A DNA stretch of 64,000 nucleotides from Chaenocephalus aceratus. Taxonomy: Eukaryota > Chordata > Actinopteri > Perciformes > Channichthyidae. The translations under genes and the position numbers were made by a program. Positions 37,167 through 51,100 of the stretch are shown one piece after another; position 1 is the stretch's first letter, and every line of letters begins with the position of its first letter. The DNA lies in assembly GCA_023974075.1 (NCBI GenBank), contig JAMFTG010000495.1, positions 1 to 64,000 on the forward strand, in the 5' to 3' direction. The notes under the pieces were generated by a model. It ran no database searches and had not been told where the DNA came from. It saw only the letters and a program-made list of their open reading frames with translations.

Positions 37167-40100
37167 CATTTGTATTGTATGAGAGAGGTTCCAGGTTGAA
37201 TTGAGGCGAATATTTGTAATGTTCAGGTTGTTGTGTTTAATATTCATGAGAATATTTGTCATTGTTCAAATGATAATAAACATTAGCATAAAGCATATTT
37301 GTCCACTCATATGTTGATAAGAGTATTAAAAACTTGAAAAATATTCCTCTAAGGTACATTTAGAACAGATCAAAAATGTGCGATTAATTTGCGATTAATC
37401 GCGATTAACTATGGACAATCATGCGATTAAATATTTTAATCGACTGACAGCCCTAGTTTTTTGTATAACCTTGCTTCGTGCAAGTGACAATTGTTGTCGT
37501 CTTCTCTGTGAAAGTTTTATTCGCCGTTCTTTTGCCATTTTGATATTTCAATTTCTAGCGGAAAGCTAACCAGGAAGTGTTTTAGCACACCACGTGACGC
37601 ATCTGAACGAATCAGTCAGAAATTGACACCAGCCAATGAGATTTCGTTTCTTGGTTTAAGACCCCTTTGTGCGTTCACGATTGGTTGCTGATACAAAGGA
37701 AATGACCATATTTGGATCTGATGAGATTGTGCAGGAGAGACACAGCTTTCCAACGATATCTCTGTTGACATGGTGCACACAGCGGTCGCGGTACTTTATG
37801 TTACGTTAGAATGCTAACTTTTGGTGAATTTAGGAGAAATCTACAGACACAAATAGACAAACTATAGCCAAATATACACTTAAATGTGTATTTTGTACGT
37901 TTTCCTTCCAAAAGCCTGAAAGAAAACATGTTATAGAATCAAAATAGCACAACATCTCAAAATTGACCAGTACTTGAAAAACAATGTTTTTGCCTGCCGT
38001 GTCTCGCCTTAAAGCATATAAAATATATCAGGCTACAGCCCATGTATATGTTTTGATGTGAAGCACTATTTGGTTTCATGACAAATATCAACTGTTTATT
38101 TGTAGATATCTACTAAAGCATACAAATAAAGTGTGTAATGTCGGCCTGTTACTTATATTATTGAGTGATATATATTATACACACTGGTCTGCTTTCTCCA
38201 CTGGCCTCAGCAGCTGTTCTCACTGTAAATGTCGGCTCACAATTAAAGCAGTTGTATTAAAAACATACATAGCCTAATATCCAGAGGAGATGCGTTTATT
38301 GAGTAAACAAACGGTCAAGGGCAGAAAGTCTGCACAACCCACTGCACCGCACACCACGGTTACTGCTCCTCCAGACAGCCTCCGCGATAATCGATCCTCG
38401 ACGAGCCTTTACAGAAAATTGTTGTCCTTCGAGGAGGCGCGCCCACATCTGTTTCCGGGTCGCTGCCGGAGGACCGAGGAGTCCGGGACACGAACATTTG
38501 AGAAATTACGAACAGCTCATTTCGGATGACTCGCGTGCGTCTGCTTGACGCCGGGACGACCAGCGACCCTCCCCGACAGGCGCTCGGACGCGGAGGCCCG
38601 CCCACAACTGCGTGCACGTCTGTGACCACAGTTTTAATTACAAATATTACACACCAGAAAACACAGAAATATCCATGAAATAAACATAGCAAATCTTTTA
38701 TCACAACTAGACTACAAGGAAATAGTCCTACTTGGAGATTTTAACTGGGACTGGTTAACTGCTGTGTCAGAGGATTTTAAAAACCTTTGTATCTCATTGA
38801 ATGTTACTCAGATTGTGGACAGTCCTACTCGCCCAAATATTAAGTCCCCTAATAAATCCTCCCTAATTGATCTCATTTTAACTAATGTTCCCCATAAATA
38901 TTCATCTGTGAGAGTATTTGCAAATGATCTGAGCACTCACTGTGTTGTAGCCACAATTAGGGACACTAAGGTCCAAAAGGTTAAACCTCGCATTATCATT
39001 AAGAGAGACATAAAACATTTTGTTGAGCAGGGTTTTGTGCATGATCCGTTTGATTTTGATTGGGGTAAAATCGATCTGTGTGCTGATGTAGAAACCGCAT
39101 GGTCTTATTTTTATCTTGGTTTTATGGAGATCATTGATAGACAAGACGAGACAATCCTTGGTTTTCTGCTGAGCTGTCTAGTCTCCTTGATGAGAGAAAC
39201 AAGGCCTGGGCAAAGGCTAGGCCATCAGGCTCAGAGGTAGAATGGCTGCGTTTTAGGCAGCTAAGGAATAGCTTCACTTCAAATGTCAAAAGTGCAAAGT
39301 CGAAGTACTATCTGTCAGTTACCACAGAAAACCTAAATAATCCTAGGAAATTTTGGAAAGCAATAAAATCGATATCAACCGGTGAGATCCGTAATGAGCT
39401 ACCTCCGTGCCTTACCACAGCATCTGGCTCTATATCGGACAGGGCCACTATGCTAAATTGCTTTAATGAGCATTTTGTGTCCTGCGGTTCTATGTTTGAT
39501 TCTATCACTAACTCTGCTTCTGTAAACACCACAGTCTGTGACTCTGAACAACGTGGTCTGGAAAACCCTTTCAGTTTTACTCCTTTTACTGTTGATGTTG
39601 TTCATGAAGCCTTATCTAAGCTAGATCCTAGGAAACCGGCTGGCCCGGACAACTTAGAACCTTTCTTTTTAAAGATAGCTGCAGATTTTATTGCTCCACC
39701 TCTTACTTCTCTTTTTAACCTCTCCCTCAGCACAAACACAATTCCAAAAGTATGGAAGTCTGCTTATGTCTTGCCTTTACTGAAAGGAGGGGAGGCAACT
39801 ATTTTAAATAACTATAGGCCAATCTCTAAATTGTCAGTTCTGGCTAAGGTGCTCGAACGACTTGTGAGTGAACAGGTAAAGGTGTTTTTATGTACAAATG
39901 ACATCCTGTCTAAACATCAGTCAGGCTTCAGAAAGAAACACAGCACCATCACTGCGACAATGAAAGTGGTAAATGACATTACTAGTATTTTAGATAATAA
40001 GCAGAGTTGTGCAGCTCTATTTATTGACCTTTCCAAAGCGTTTGACACCGTCGATCATCGCATCTTAAAGCAGAGGCTAACCAGTATTGGCCTATCCAGC

Positions 40101-43100
40101 CATGCAGTGGGTGGTTTGTGAACTACCTCTCTGAAAGGTCCCAATGTGTTCACTTTGATGGACTGTCTTCTGAGTGGTTAAACATTTCTAATGGTGTACC
40201 ACAAGGTTCTGTTTTAGGACCACTTTTATTCTCCATATATATTAACAGCGTAGGTGATAATGTGGATGAAGCTACTTTACATTTTTATGCGGATGATACA
40301 GTGATGTATTGTGCAGGTCCCTCCATTCAGGAGGCTGTTGTTAAATTACAGGCTGTTTGTAATACTATTCAGACTCAGCTCTCTGAATTAAAGCTTCTTT
40401 TAAATGTGGATAAAACCAAGGTAATGCTCTTTTCAAAAGCTAAAAAGACACCAGAGCCTGTTTTATATATTGTAACTACGCAAGGAACAAAACTTGAAGT
40501 TGTTGCCCGTTACAAATACCTTGGTATCTGGCTTGATGATTGTCTCTCTTTTAAACTTCATGTCAATAACCTGCTAAAAAAGCTGAGGGTTAGGCTAGGT
40601 TTCTTCTACAGGAACAAGTCCTGTTTCTCGCTTGAGGCCAGGAAAAGGCTCTGTGACCTTTTACCTGTGCTGGACTATGGGGATCTGATGTATATGAATG
40701 CACCTGCCAATTACCTGGTCAAGTTAGATGCTGCGTATCACAGCGCACTAAGATTTTTGATAAACTGTAAAGCATTAACCCATCACTGTACCCTGTATGC
40801 AAGGGCTGGTTTGCTTTCACTAACTGTACGGAGGCTCAGTCACTGGTACATTTTTATATACAAAGCCATGTTAGGGAAACTTCCATCTTATATCTGCTCC
40901 CTGATCTCTCGGAGAATTGTAAGTGGCTACTGCCTGAGATCGAATGCTGTGGTTTTATTAAATGTGCCAACTGCTAGGACTGTCTTAGGGAAGACAGCTT
41001 TTAGATGCGCAGCTCCTCTGTCTTGGAATAGTCTGCAAATTAAATGGAAACTGAACAATCTGGTGCCACTAAATGTTTTTAAAGCTCGGTTGGATGCTAC
41101 TCAATCGGAAGCTATTGGTACCTGTTTATGTGGATAATTATGTACATGATGCTGTATGATGTCCTTTTGTTGTTCTATTTCTGTTTTTATGTTTCATGTG
41201 GAACTACTTGAGCAGGTCTCCCTTGAAAAAGAGATCAATGATCTCAATGGGATTTTATCTGTATAAATAAAGGTTTGAAATGAAATGAAAATACAGTAGG
41301 CTATAAACAATTAAAGGGATAATTGGGAAGGCATTACAAATGTAAATATATTTTAAATAATAAAACAATCCCACCACCACAGGTATCTACAGGAGAAGAG
41401 GGAATTCTCTCCACAAAATGTGAATGCCCATGTGGAGAATGGCTGCATTAGTCATCTTTGCCATCCACAATTTCAGCTGCACTGACACCCCCTGTCACTG
41501 GAAGAAGCCAACGGCAGCTAAACGTACGCATTCAGTGAGGAGCTATTTCCTCCAACCAATAAGTCATTCAACCCGCTGACAAGAGAGCCCACCTCCGAAG
41601 ATCGTGACTGGCTGAGGGACAGACTCGGGGGCAGGTTCTCAGGAATGTCTTGGCTTCTCTCCCCCGAGCCAGAAGAGGAACACTCCAGCTTGGAAACACT
41701 TACTGTTCCTGAAATTATCAAATCTGTTGGGCATCTGTTGGGGACCTGAGGCAATTGTGGCAAGCATGGCATTGTCTGAGGAGCAACAGAGGGCAATTCA
41801 GGTGGCTACACTGGTCAGCGAACCAACCCAAACTGGCATTTGTTCAGGAAAGGAAGGTTGACTGCCAGCAACTTTGGAGCTGAGGTCAAAGCGTGTGACT
41901 GCTTCCCTTAGTGCCAGGGTGCTAGGGCAACAACAGGCCCTTGATGGTGTTTTGTCTGTACAGTGGGGGACTATGACAATGACAATTAGTGAAGCATTGC
42001 AAATCAAGGGCTTCTGTGTCAGTAAGGAGGGAGAAACATTCAGCCTGCGTGAGGAGCATCCTTACTGGCACCAAGTGCAAGGTCAGCTTCACCTCACTGC
42101 AAGAGAGACTTGCTACTTTGTGGTCTGGACTACGAAAGACAGTCATCATTCCGATGGCCCAAGATAACAATTGGCAGCCTAACCTGTTTGCTCTTGAGGA
42201 CTTTTTCAAGGCCCACATGCTTCCAAAGCTGGCACTGCCGAAATAATCACCTTTGTCACTGTTGTGGTTATTTTCTGAAAAAGACAGAAAAACAAAAAGG
42301 CATATTAATTGACTTGTTCTGAGTTCAGAGAGCACTGCTGTTACAATTAAATAATATTTTTAGAGAAAACTCAGCTTCAGGATGTTATGGTTCCCCTTTG
42401 AAGATCTTTCTTGTAGCTGCTGCGATCCTTGTTTGAGTCGTTCATATGTTCGATGAAAAAGATCATAAATCTATCATTTTCAAATATAGTACTGAAATTG
42501 ACATTTTTAATCGTTTTTCATTTACATTTACTCGCCTTTGCAATGTTGTGGTTGTTAGAGTGTTAGGTTTCCTGTCAGCTCGTCTGTTGGGAAGATATCA
42601 AATATTAGTTTCATGGAAGTCACACCGTCACATATAAGAGCATTAAGACATACAGTACATAGGCTAAAACAAAACATCTAAAGATATAACCTTGCACTTT
42701 GATAAGTCTCGTGAACATTTTCACTATTTTGACATTTTTATAGATCAAAATTGAACTAAAGAAATAAATGGTAGATTAATCCATATTGAAAATAGGTGTC
42801 AGCTGCTACACTAATTATTATAATAATTTTATTTCTGAATTAAGATAAGATATTACTTTATTGATCCCAATTTGGGAAATGTTTGTGTTGCAGCAGCATA
42901 AAAAGAAAAACAAAATATAAGTTATTATATATACAAAAGTATGTGAGGGATGGAATATTAAATTGAATATAAATGTAAAATGTACATGGGATGTTACGTC
43001 CAAGAGAATCTATGGAGCAGAGAGTTCTCTGCCAGCCAGAGGTGATTTGTTATTAGTTCAATATGTCAAACTGATTTCCCTGACTACAATTTAGTTACAT

Positions 43101-46100
43101 GGTGAAACGTTATGCTGCTTGTACTAATTAGACTTATCATATAAGCCACACAGGTTTTAATAGGATTTATTCATTATCTTTACTTTGCGTTGCGGTCTTT
43201 TCAGCAGCGCCATCTCTAAAACGGCGATACAGTCACCACCCATCATTTAAATGTCACCGTGACATGGACAAAAATATAACGTCAGCTTACCTCATAGCAC
43301 GAATCCAGACTCTCCTTTGGAACACATTGGCCGGGAAACGATAGAACGAGCACGTTTCATGCAAAGACCTGTGGCTACAACCCGGAGCAAAGCAACAAAC
43401 CATTGTGTAGCTAACTAGTAGCGCTAGCTTTAGCTAACGTTAGCAAACTAAACGAACTGCCGAGTCAAATTGGAAAACACTGGTAATTAACTATTCTATC
43501 ATTTGTAAAACTACGGTGTTAAAAACGACAATTTAAAAAATACAGATTCTAATGGTCAGATATAGATATACAGATACTACAGATAATAAAGATAGGCAGG
43601 TACTTGCTTTCAAGCAGAACACGGTGGAAAACAAACTTAGCGGGGGTGTTTACGTGTTCGGCGTAATGACGTACAGCGGCCTCGACAACTTCTGTAGTCC
43701 GATTCAGCCACTCGGTAACAACCATCGTTTTTCAGACACGTAAACTCTTCAAAAATCACCAGTCACTGCTGATGTATTTAATGTCGTAGAACAAAACGTG
43801 ATCTATCTCTTCAATTTGTGTCAACCACAGACCTTATTTCGAGCTATTTTCCAAAACCCTATGGAGAAAATGCATTGCTTTTTGACGAAGGAACCGGAAG
43901 TGGTAAAAATGCTAACTTACTTCCGGGTTTTAGGACGTGTCACTGCGGTTCTCTATAGAGTGGTGAAGTTACTCACATCTACTTCCGGTCCATGGGACCT
44001 TATTTTGGAAAAAATTATGTATTGAAGTCAATGCAGAGAGAAAACTTATCTTTCGATCCCGTTTGAATTGTGCCATGAATTACACATACAGTGGGGCAAA
44101 AAAGTATTTAGTCAGCCACCAATTGTGCAAGTTCTCCCACTTAAAAAGATGAGAGGCCTGTAATTGTCATCCTAGGTATACCTCAACTATGAGAGACAAA
44201 ATGAGGAAAAAAATCCAGAAAATCACATGTCTGATTTTTAAAGAATTTATTTGCAAATTATGGTGGAAAATAAGTATTTGGTCAATAACAAAAGTTCATC
44301 TCAATACTTTGTTATATACCCTTTGTTGGCAATGACAGAGGTCAAACGTTTTCTGTAAGTCTTCACAAGGTTTTCACACACTGTTGCTGGTATTTTGGCC
44401 CATTCCTCCATGCAGATCTCCTCTAGAGCAGTGATGTTTTGGGGCTGTCGCTGGGCAACACAGACTTTCAACTCCCTCCAAAGATTTTCTATGGGGTTGA
44501 GATCTGGAGACTGGCTAGGCCACTCCAGGACCTTGACATGCTTCTTACGAAGCCACTCCTTTGTTGCCTGGGCGGTGTGTTTGGGATCATTGTCATGCTG
44601 AAAGACCCAGCCACATTTCATCTTCAATGCCCTTGCTGATGGAAGGAGGTTGTCACTCAAAATCTCACGAAACATGGCCCCATTCATTCTTTCCTTTCCA
44701 CGGATCAGTCGTCCTGGTCCCTTTGCAGAAACACAGCCCCAAAGCATGATGTTTCCACCCCCATGTTTCACAGTAGGTGTGGTGTTCTTTGGATGCAACT
44801 CAGCATTCTTTCTCCTCCAAACACGTCTAGTTGAGTTTTTACCAAAAAGTTCTATTTTGGTTTCATCTGACCATATGACATTCTCCCAATCCTCTTCTGG
44901 ATCATCTAAATGCTCTCTAGCAGACTTCAGACGGGCCTGGACATGTACTGGCTTAAAGAGCCTGTGACACGAGTTTCCCCCATCATCCAAACCCATCAAT
45001 TTGAGTAAATATTGTCCCCTTGAAAACCGTTACTGAACTGATTTTGGATATTTGTACTTTGATAACCATTAATCTGCCCTTCAATGTTGACCATTTTCTG
45101 GATCTTCTCGGGAATTCTTCAAGTCCCGCCAAATTATGTGTGACGTCATTGTGGGCACAGCGCTCCAGCTGCACCGTTCAGGATCCCAGCTTCTGCATGT
45201 AAACGCATGATGGCACACAGCAGCAAGCTCAGACAGCGATGACAGTTTAATTTTGAACGTGTCTGAGAGCTCATATGAGGCTGAAGGATTGGTTTATGTT
45301 TTATCTGTTAGAAGTTTAGGAATGAGGTGTGTCAATATGGGCGATCATAGGTCATGTAGCCAGTGGTGGAATGGGACTAAAAATCATCCCGGGACTCTCG
45401 ACCAGCCCACTTCGGTACCGCTAGTAGATTGTCAACGGGGGGAGTGGGGGATGTGCTAGTGACTTATCCGACCGGCCCACTTCGGTACCAGTCCGCCACT
45501 GCACCCAGCCCAGCCCACGTAAACTGTCAATGGGGGGAGCCTCGCTGCGGGGAAACGGTGCACCTAGTGTCCCGATCGGAGTGGGAATAATAATAATAAT
45601 AATAATAATCTGTGCATTTTATCCATTAATTTCCCCAACATTGTGGTAAAAACACACGTTTAATCCATGTTGGTGTACTACAACTACAGAAAGCATCGGT
45701 TTGTTTTCTCATCAGGAAATGCAGACCGGCTCAAACAAACGATTTTTAAATCATCATCCTCACGATCATTTATGTTTATGTTCGCCGAATTGACATGAAA
45801 GCACTGACAAATATGAATATACTGTAGTCAACTTCATTAAAACGTTATTAACGTGCCTAAACTCAGTAATTCACCATTTCTACGCATGACAACACACTTT
45901 GTCCGTGTTTAGCTCTCTCGCCGCACAGTGAAGCGTTCCCGCATTGACGTCACTTCCGGCTTCTCCCAAAACTTCAAAATGAGTCGAAGGAATTTCCCCG
46001 CGATGTTCGAAATTATTGATATTTATCGGAACGGTATCGCACCTTCTTTTTTAAACTGACGGTTCGAGATTACTAGTAGCCCAATATTTCATTGCACAAC

Positions 46101-48076
46101 AGTTGTTGGGAGGCTGTCACCGGCTCTTTAAGCAGGGGGACACGTCTGGCACTGCAGGATGAGAGTCCCTGGCGGCGTAGTGTGTTACTGATGGTAGCCT
46201 TTGTTACTTTGGTCCCAGCTCTCTGCAGGTCATGGACTCGGTCCCCCCGTGTGGTTCTGGGATTTTTGCTCACCGGTCTTGTGATCATGTTGACCCCACA
46301 GGGTGAGATCTTGCGTGGAGCCCCAGATCGAGGGAGATTATCAGTGGTCTTGTATGTCTTCCATTTTCTAATAATTGCTCCCACAGTTGATTTCTTCACA
46401 CCAAGCTGCTTACCTATTGCAGATGCAGTCTTCCCAGCCTGGTGCAGGTCTATCATTTTGTTTCTGGTGTCCTTTGACAGCTCTTTGGTCTTGGCCATAG
46501 TGGAGTTTGGAGTGTGACTGTTTGAGGTTGTGGACAGGTGTCTTTTATACTGATAACGAGTTCAAACAAGTGCCATTAATACAGTTAACAAGTGGAGGAC
46601 AGAGGAGGCTCTTAAAGAAGAAGTTACAGGTCTGTGAGAGCCAGACATCTTGTTTGTTTGTAAATACTTATTTTACCGAGGAATTTACCAATGAATTCAT
46701 TAAAAATCCTACAATGTTATTTCCTGGATTCTTTCCCCCCGTTCCGTCTCTCATAGTTGAAGTGTATCTATGATGAAAATTACAGACCTCTCTCATCTTT
46801 TTAAGTGGGAGAACTTGCACAATTGGTGGCTGACTAAATACTTTTTTTACGCACTGTACATTTAGCAGCGGCGCATATTGGCGGGGCGCACTTCGCACGC
46901 ACACACAAAAATTCCACTCGCTCCGCACTCACATTTTGCTAGGCCCGCGTGCCACCGCTGCTATGACTCCATCCTAGGAGAAACACTGCAGTGGTCTCCA
47001 TTATTTGCAAATGGAAGATGTTTGAAACCACCAGGGCTCTTCCTAGAGCTTGCTGCCCAAACCAAACTGAGCATCGGGGGAGAAGGACCTTAGTCAGAGG
47101 GTTGACCAAGAACCTGATGGTCACTCTGACAGAGCTCCAGTGTTCCTCTGTGGAGATGTGAGAACCGTCTATTACACAGATAATTATAGACCCATTCAAA
47201 AACGTTTTATTGGAATTCCAAAGTATGGTGAAAATAGCCTCGTTACAAAATCACGCCATTTGCAGTAACACAACCAAAGTTGTTGGCAAATGAAACGTGA
47301 ACAATTACCCATTTGGACAAAAATGTCCAGAGTGATACCGGAGGGTTAAATTAATATCATGTTTTAGGTGCGGGCTGATTTGACAACGGAACCCCGAATC
47401 ACGGCCAACACAGGACCCTCCTCATCTGTGCTCTTATTTTGTCAGACAACTTTTCAGACAACTTCCGGTAGCAGAATATGACAAAACAGGGGTTTTTTCG
47501 TTTCTATTTACTAGTGGGTTTTTTTGTTTTGAGAAGTAGACAATTAAAATCATCCTGTTTTTTAAGTTTAGTAAATCCCTTTTTGACCATGAAAAAGAGA
47601 AACGCCTTGTATTTCAATTATTATTTTTTTTATTTTAAAACAAAAATGAAATATCCACTCGTTTTTAGTTTTTGAATATCCTTTTCTGAAAAGAAAATCC
47701 AAATACCAAAACATACACTGGCCATATACAGCCCTGTACTCTAAATCATATACATGTGATTTCAAATTGGTGAATATGTTTTTTGATTAGCCTACATTTA
47801 AAAATGTTTAGCAAAGTATTGAACTGTCAGAGCCTCAGCACTTCCGTTTCATGGAATAAAATGTGTTCCTCATGTACTCTGTCCTGTGCTCCAGGTTATG
47901 AGATCCATGGGATGGAGAAGATTCCGGACAAAGGCCCAGCGCTGATAGTGTACTATCATGGAGCCATTCCCATCGACTACTACTACTTCCTGGCAAAAGT
48001 TATCCTGCAGAAGGGAAGGCCCTGCCACTCTGTCGCTGACCACCTGCTCTTCAAGATCCCAGGTACTCGCATGGTT

Positions 48077-48107
<31 letters not shown>

Positions 48108-48110
48108 CAT

Positions 48111-48151
<41 letters not shown>

Positions 48152-51100
48152 CATGAATGCATACAGTACTAATCTTCACAAGTACTGCTACTACTGATAT
48201 CATTACATCTCTTAAGAAATAAAACGTGCAAGAACAATTTCAAATAGTGCAAGCTTTAAATAGTATAAAACCATATTGGTGCAATATGAAATGCAGGAAT
48301 AAGTTAAATACAAAATAATATAAAATGAAATATTGTACACTAAAATGGAATACTTTAGGGTACAGTTGGGATTGTTTTTTATGTAACTTTGTTAAATACC
48401 AGCTTTATCTCAAATGTGTTCCCTTCTCTTCGGCTAGTTCCTGTTCTAATGAATCCATCCTGTCCTGTTCCTCCAGGTTTCAAGTTACTGCTGGAGGTGT
48501 TCAGTGTGATCCACGGCCCTCAGGAGGAGTGTGTGCGTGCTCTGAGGAGCGGCCACCTGCTGGGGATTTCTCCAGGGGGGGTGCGGGAGGCTCTGTTCAG
48601 TGACGAGACCTACCCCCTCCTCTGGGGCAAACGCAGAGGCTTTGCACAGGTCGCCATCGACTCCCAAGTGGTGCGTTGCTCTTAGTTTCAGTAGGGAGGG
48701 CATAACATGTCCAAATACATTCATATTCTAAATGTCAAGTGATGTGACTTACATACAGTGTGTCTCTATAGAGTGGTGCAGTACAAACATATTGCCGTAG
48801 GCCGACCTGGAAGTTAGCATTGAGGATTCCAGAAAGTATGATTTATGGCAACAGAAGTATATGGTGCTTCCACGTTCTGCTCACCAGGATGATATCCACA
48901 TAGTTAAACCACGGTTACGTTTTTTAAGGGTTGATGCAGGAGTCAGAAGTAAGAAGCTAACATTCGGCTATCAACAATCGACATCAGTCACATGGCCACA
49001 CTTCACCCTCGCTCGGCTAAAGGCGGCTAATGTTCGGCGTGATGACATTTAGTCGTCTCATTTAGACACAGCAACCACTGTTTTTATTACACATTGAAGC
49101 TTCAGACATTCACCATTTACTGGGTAAATGTACTTAATTTAATTTAATTAATTCATTTAATTTGGGCATTTACTGACATATGTTATGTTGTAGGACAAAC
49201 GTTTTTTTTCTTGTTTAACCACAGACCTAGTTTCATGAATATTTCAGGAAACTAAAAACACGTTCAAGAAGCGCTGTCTTCGAGACAAACGGGACAACAA
49301 CGGGAGTATGCCAACTCCTTTCCAGGCTTAAGGCTCATTCCTGCCGCGTTTATTTATTGTTTGTCATTTAATATAGTACACAACATTTAATTTGCTTATC
49401 AACTTAACTGAAAATTGCCAACAAAGGAAAATTCACTTTTCAATTCTATAAATGTTCTGGATAATCTTTCATTTTTAACAATAACAATCCAAATGGATTG
49501 TTGCGGACTAAATACTAGGTATTAGATGATCTAGTTCTGGCTTGTACAAAACACTGTAGGTCACACACACACATTTAAGAAGCGTCACCCATCTTAAGTG
49601 AGACTATAGTACCGTCACACTTAAAGCCAGATGAAAATGTGTGGATGTGCTAAATGACTAAGTGAGTTGCTCATTCAGTCAGAAACCAACCATGCTACAG
49701 TTTCAACAATGACAGATTTATCAAATTCAACAAATGTCGATGCTCCGTCTTATTGTAGCATCTTTTTATCCATGTCAGAGTTCTGCAGTTTAGGAAGCCC
49801 TTCTCTCTAATCCTCTCTCTCTCTCTGTCTTTCTTTCAGCCTATAATTCCAATGTTTACTCAGAATGTGCGGGAAGGCTTCAGATCTCTGGGAACACTCA
49901 GTAAGTGTAGAAGAAAGTCGAGTGAAGATAGCACCCCGAGATGATGGTCTCACTGATGGACACACCGCACATGACATTCCTTCCACACATGTTGCTTTTC
50001 GATGTTCTTTGGATGTGTTGTGAAACATCTTTCATCTCTCTTTTTTCATTCAGGATTTTTCCGGTGGCTGTACGAGAGGTTCCGCCTCCCTGCAGCTCCT
50101 GTGTACGGAGGATTTCCTGTGAAGTTTAGGACCTTCCTCGGGGATCCCATTCCTTACGAACCCAATGTTAACGCTGCAGAGCTGGCACACAAAGTCAGTG
50201 AGCTCACGCTGTGGTCTTTCTTTCTATCTTCCTGTGTAATATCTCTTCAGTTCAATCATATGAGCATGGCCATTTCCAGTCCATGATGGTTTCCTGGGTA
50301 ACAAGTGCTTTTGTTGTAAGAGACAGCCACGCAGAGGGAATGATACACGGCAGATGTAGGGCGGCCGTCAGGTGCAAACGCTTTACAACGGGGCAAAACA
50401 CTTCCGCTTAAAAAACGGTGCAAATATGAAAACACTAGTGCCAAAACACAGCAACTGAAAAGCGTCTTCACCAACTTGACAACACATTCGCAGCCTTTAC
50501 TAAAAGCACTGCATAAACTAAACGATGCAATTCAAAATATGCTTCAATAAGTTCAAAACACAACGGAGACCAGGGAGACGCTAGAACGTGACGCACACAG
50601 CTGAGACCGAGCGGTTGTTGAAAGGAATCATGCGATCACACGGTTAATATAAGCCGATAGAACATCACTTTCCAACAACAGAACCAGTTGGCCTGAGCGT
50701 CACCATGCACTCCGGTCCCAGCTGCGTGCGTCGCTTTGTAGCGTCCCCTGGTTCCCATTGGGTTTTGGAATCTTGCAGCAGTTTTTATTTGTTGCGCTTT
50801 TTAGACGCTGCTCATGTTTCCTCAAGTTGGTGAATGTTTTCTAAATACTGAGCATGTCTTGTCAAGTTGGTTAACATGTTTTTCATTTGCATGTGTTTTG
50901 GCAGATTTGTGTTTTTATATTTGCATAGTTACTGCAGCGTCAGCGCGTTTCTCTTAATGGAAGAGTGTTGGGCCGCTGTAGCGCGTGTTGCACCCGTCGG
51001 CCACGTAGTCCTGTGAGTTCCTGTACTTTGCAAGTCTGTCACTCACAGCTCGGTTGCTCTGCAGGTGCAGCAGGCGGTGCAGGCTCTGATAGACCAGCAC

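Larger units (their letters stand above)
44089..46856 (-). mobile_element. Tc1-like transposon interrupted by a TTAA-target element
   Basis: Terminal inverted repeats (CAGTGGGGCAAAAAAGTATT at 44089 and its complement at 46856) are flanked by TA on both sides. The transposase is on the minus strand but split by the insertion at 44957-46127. Confidence 0.95.
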
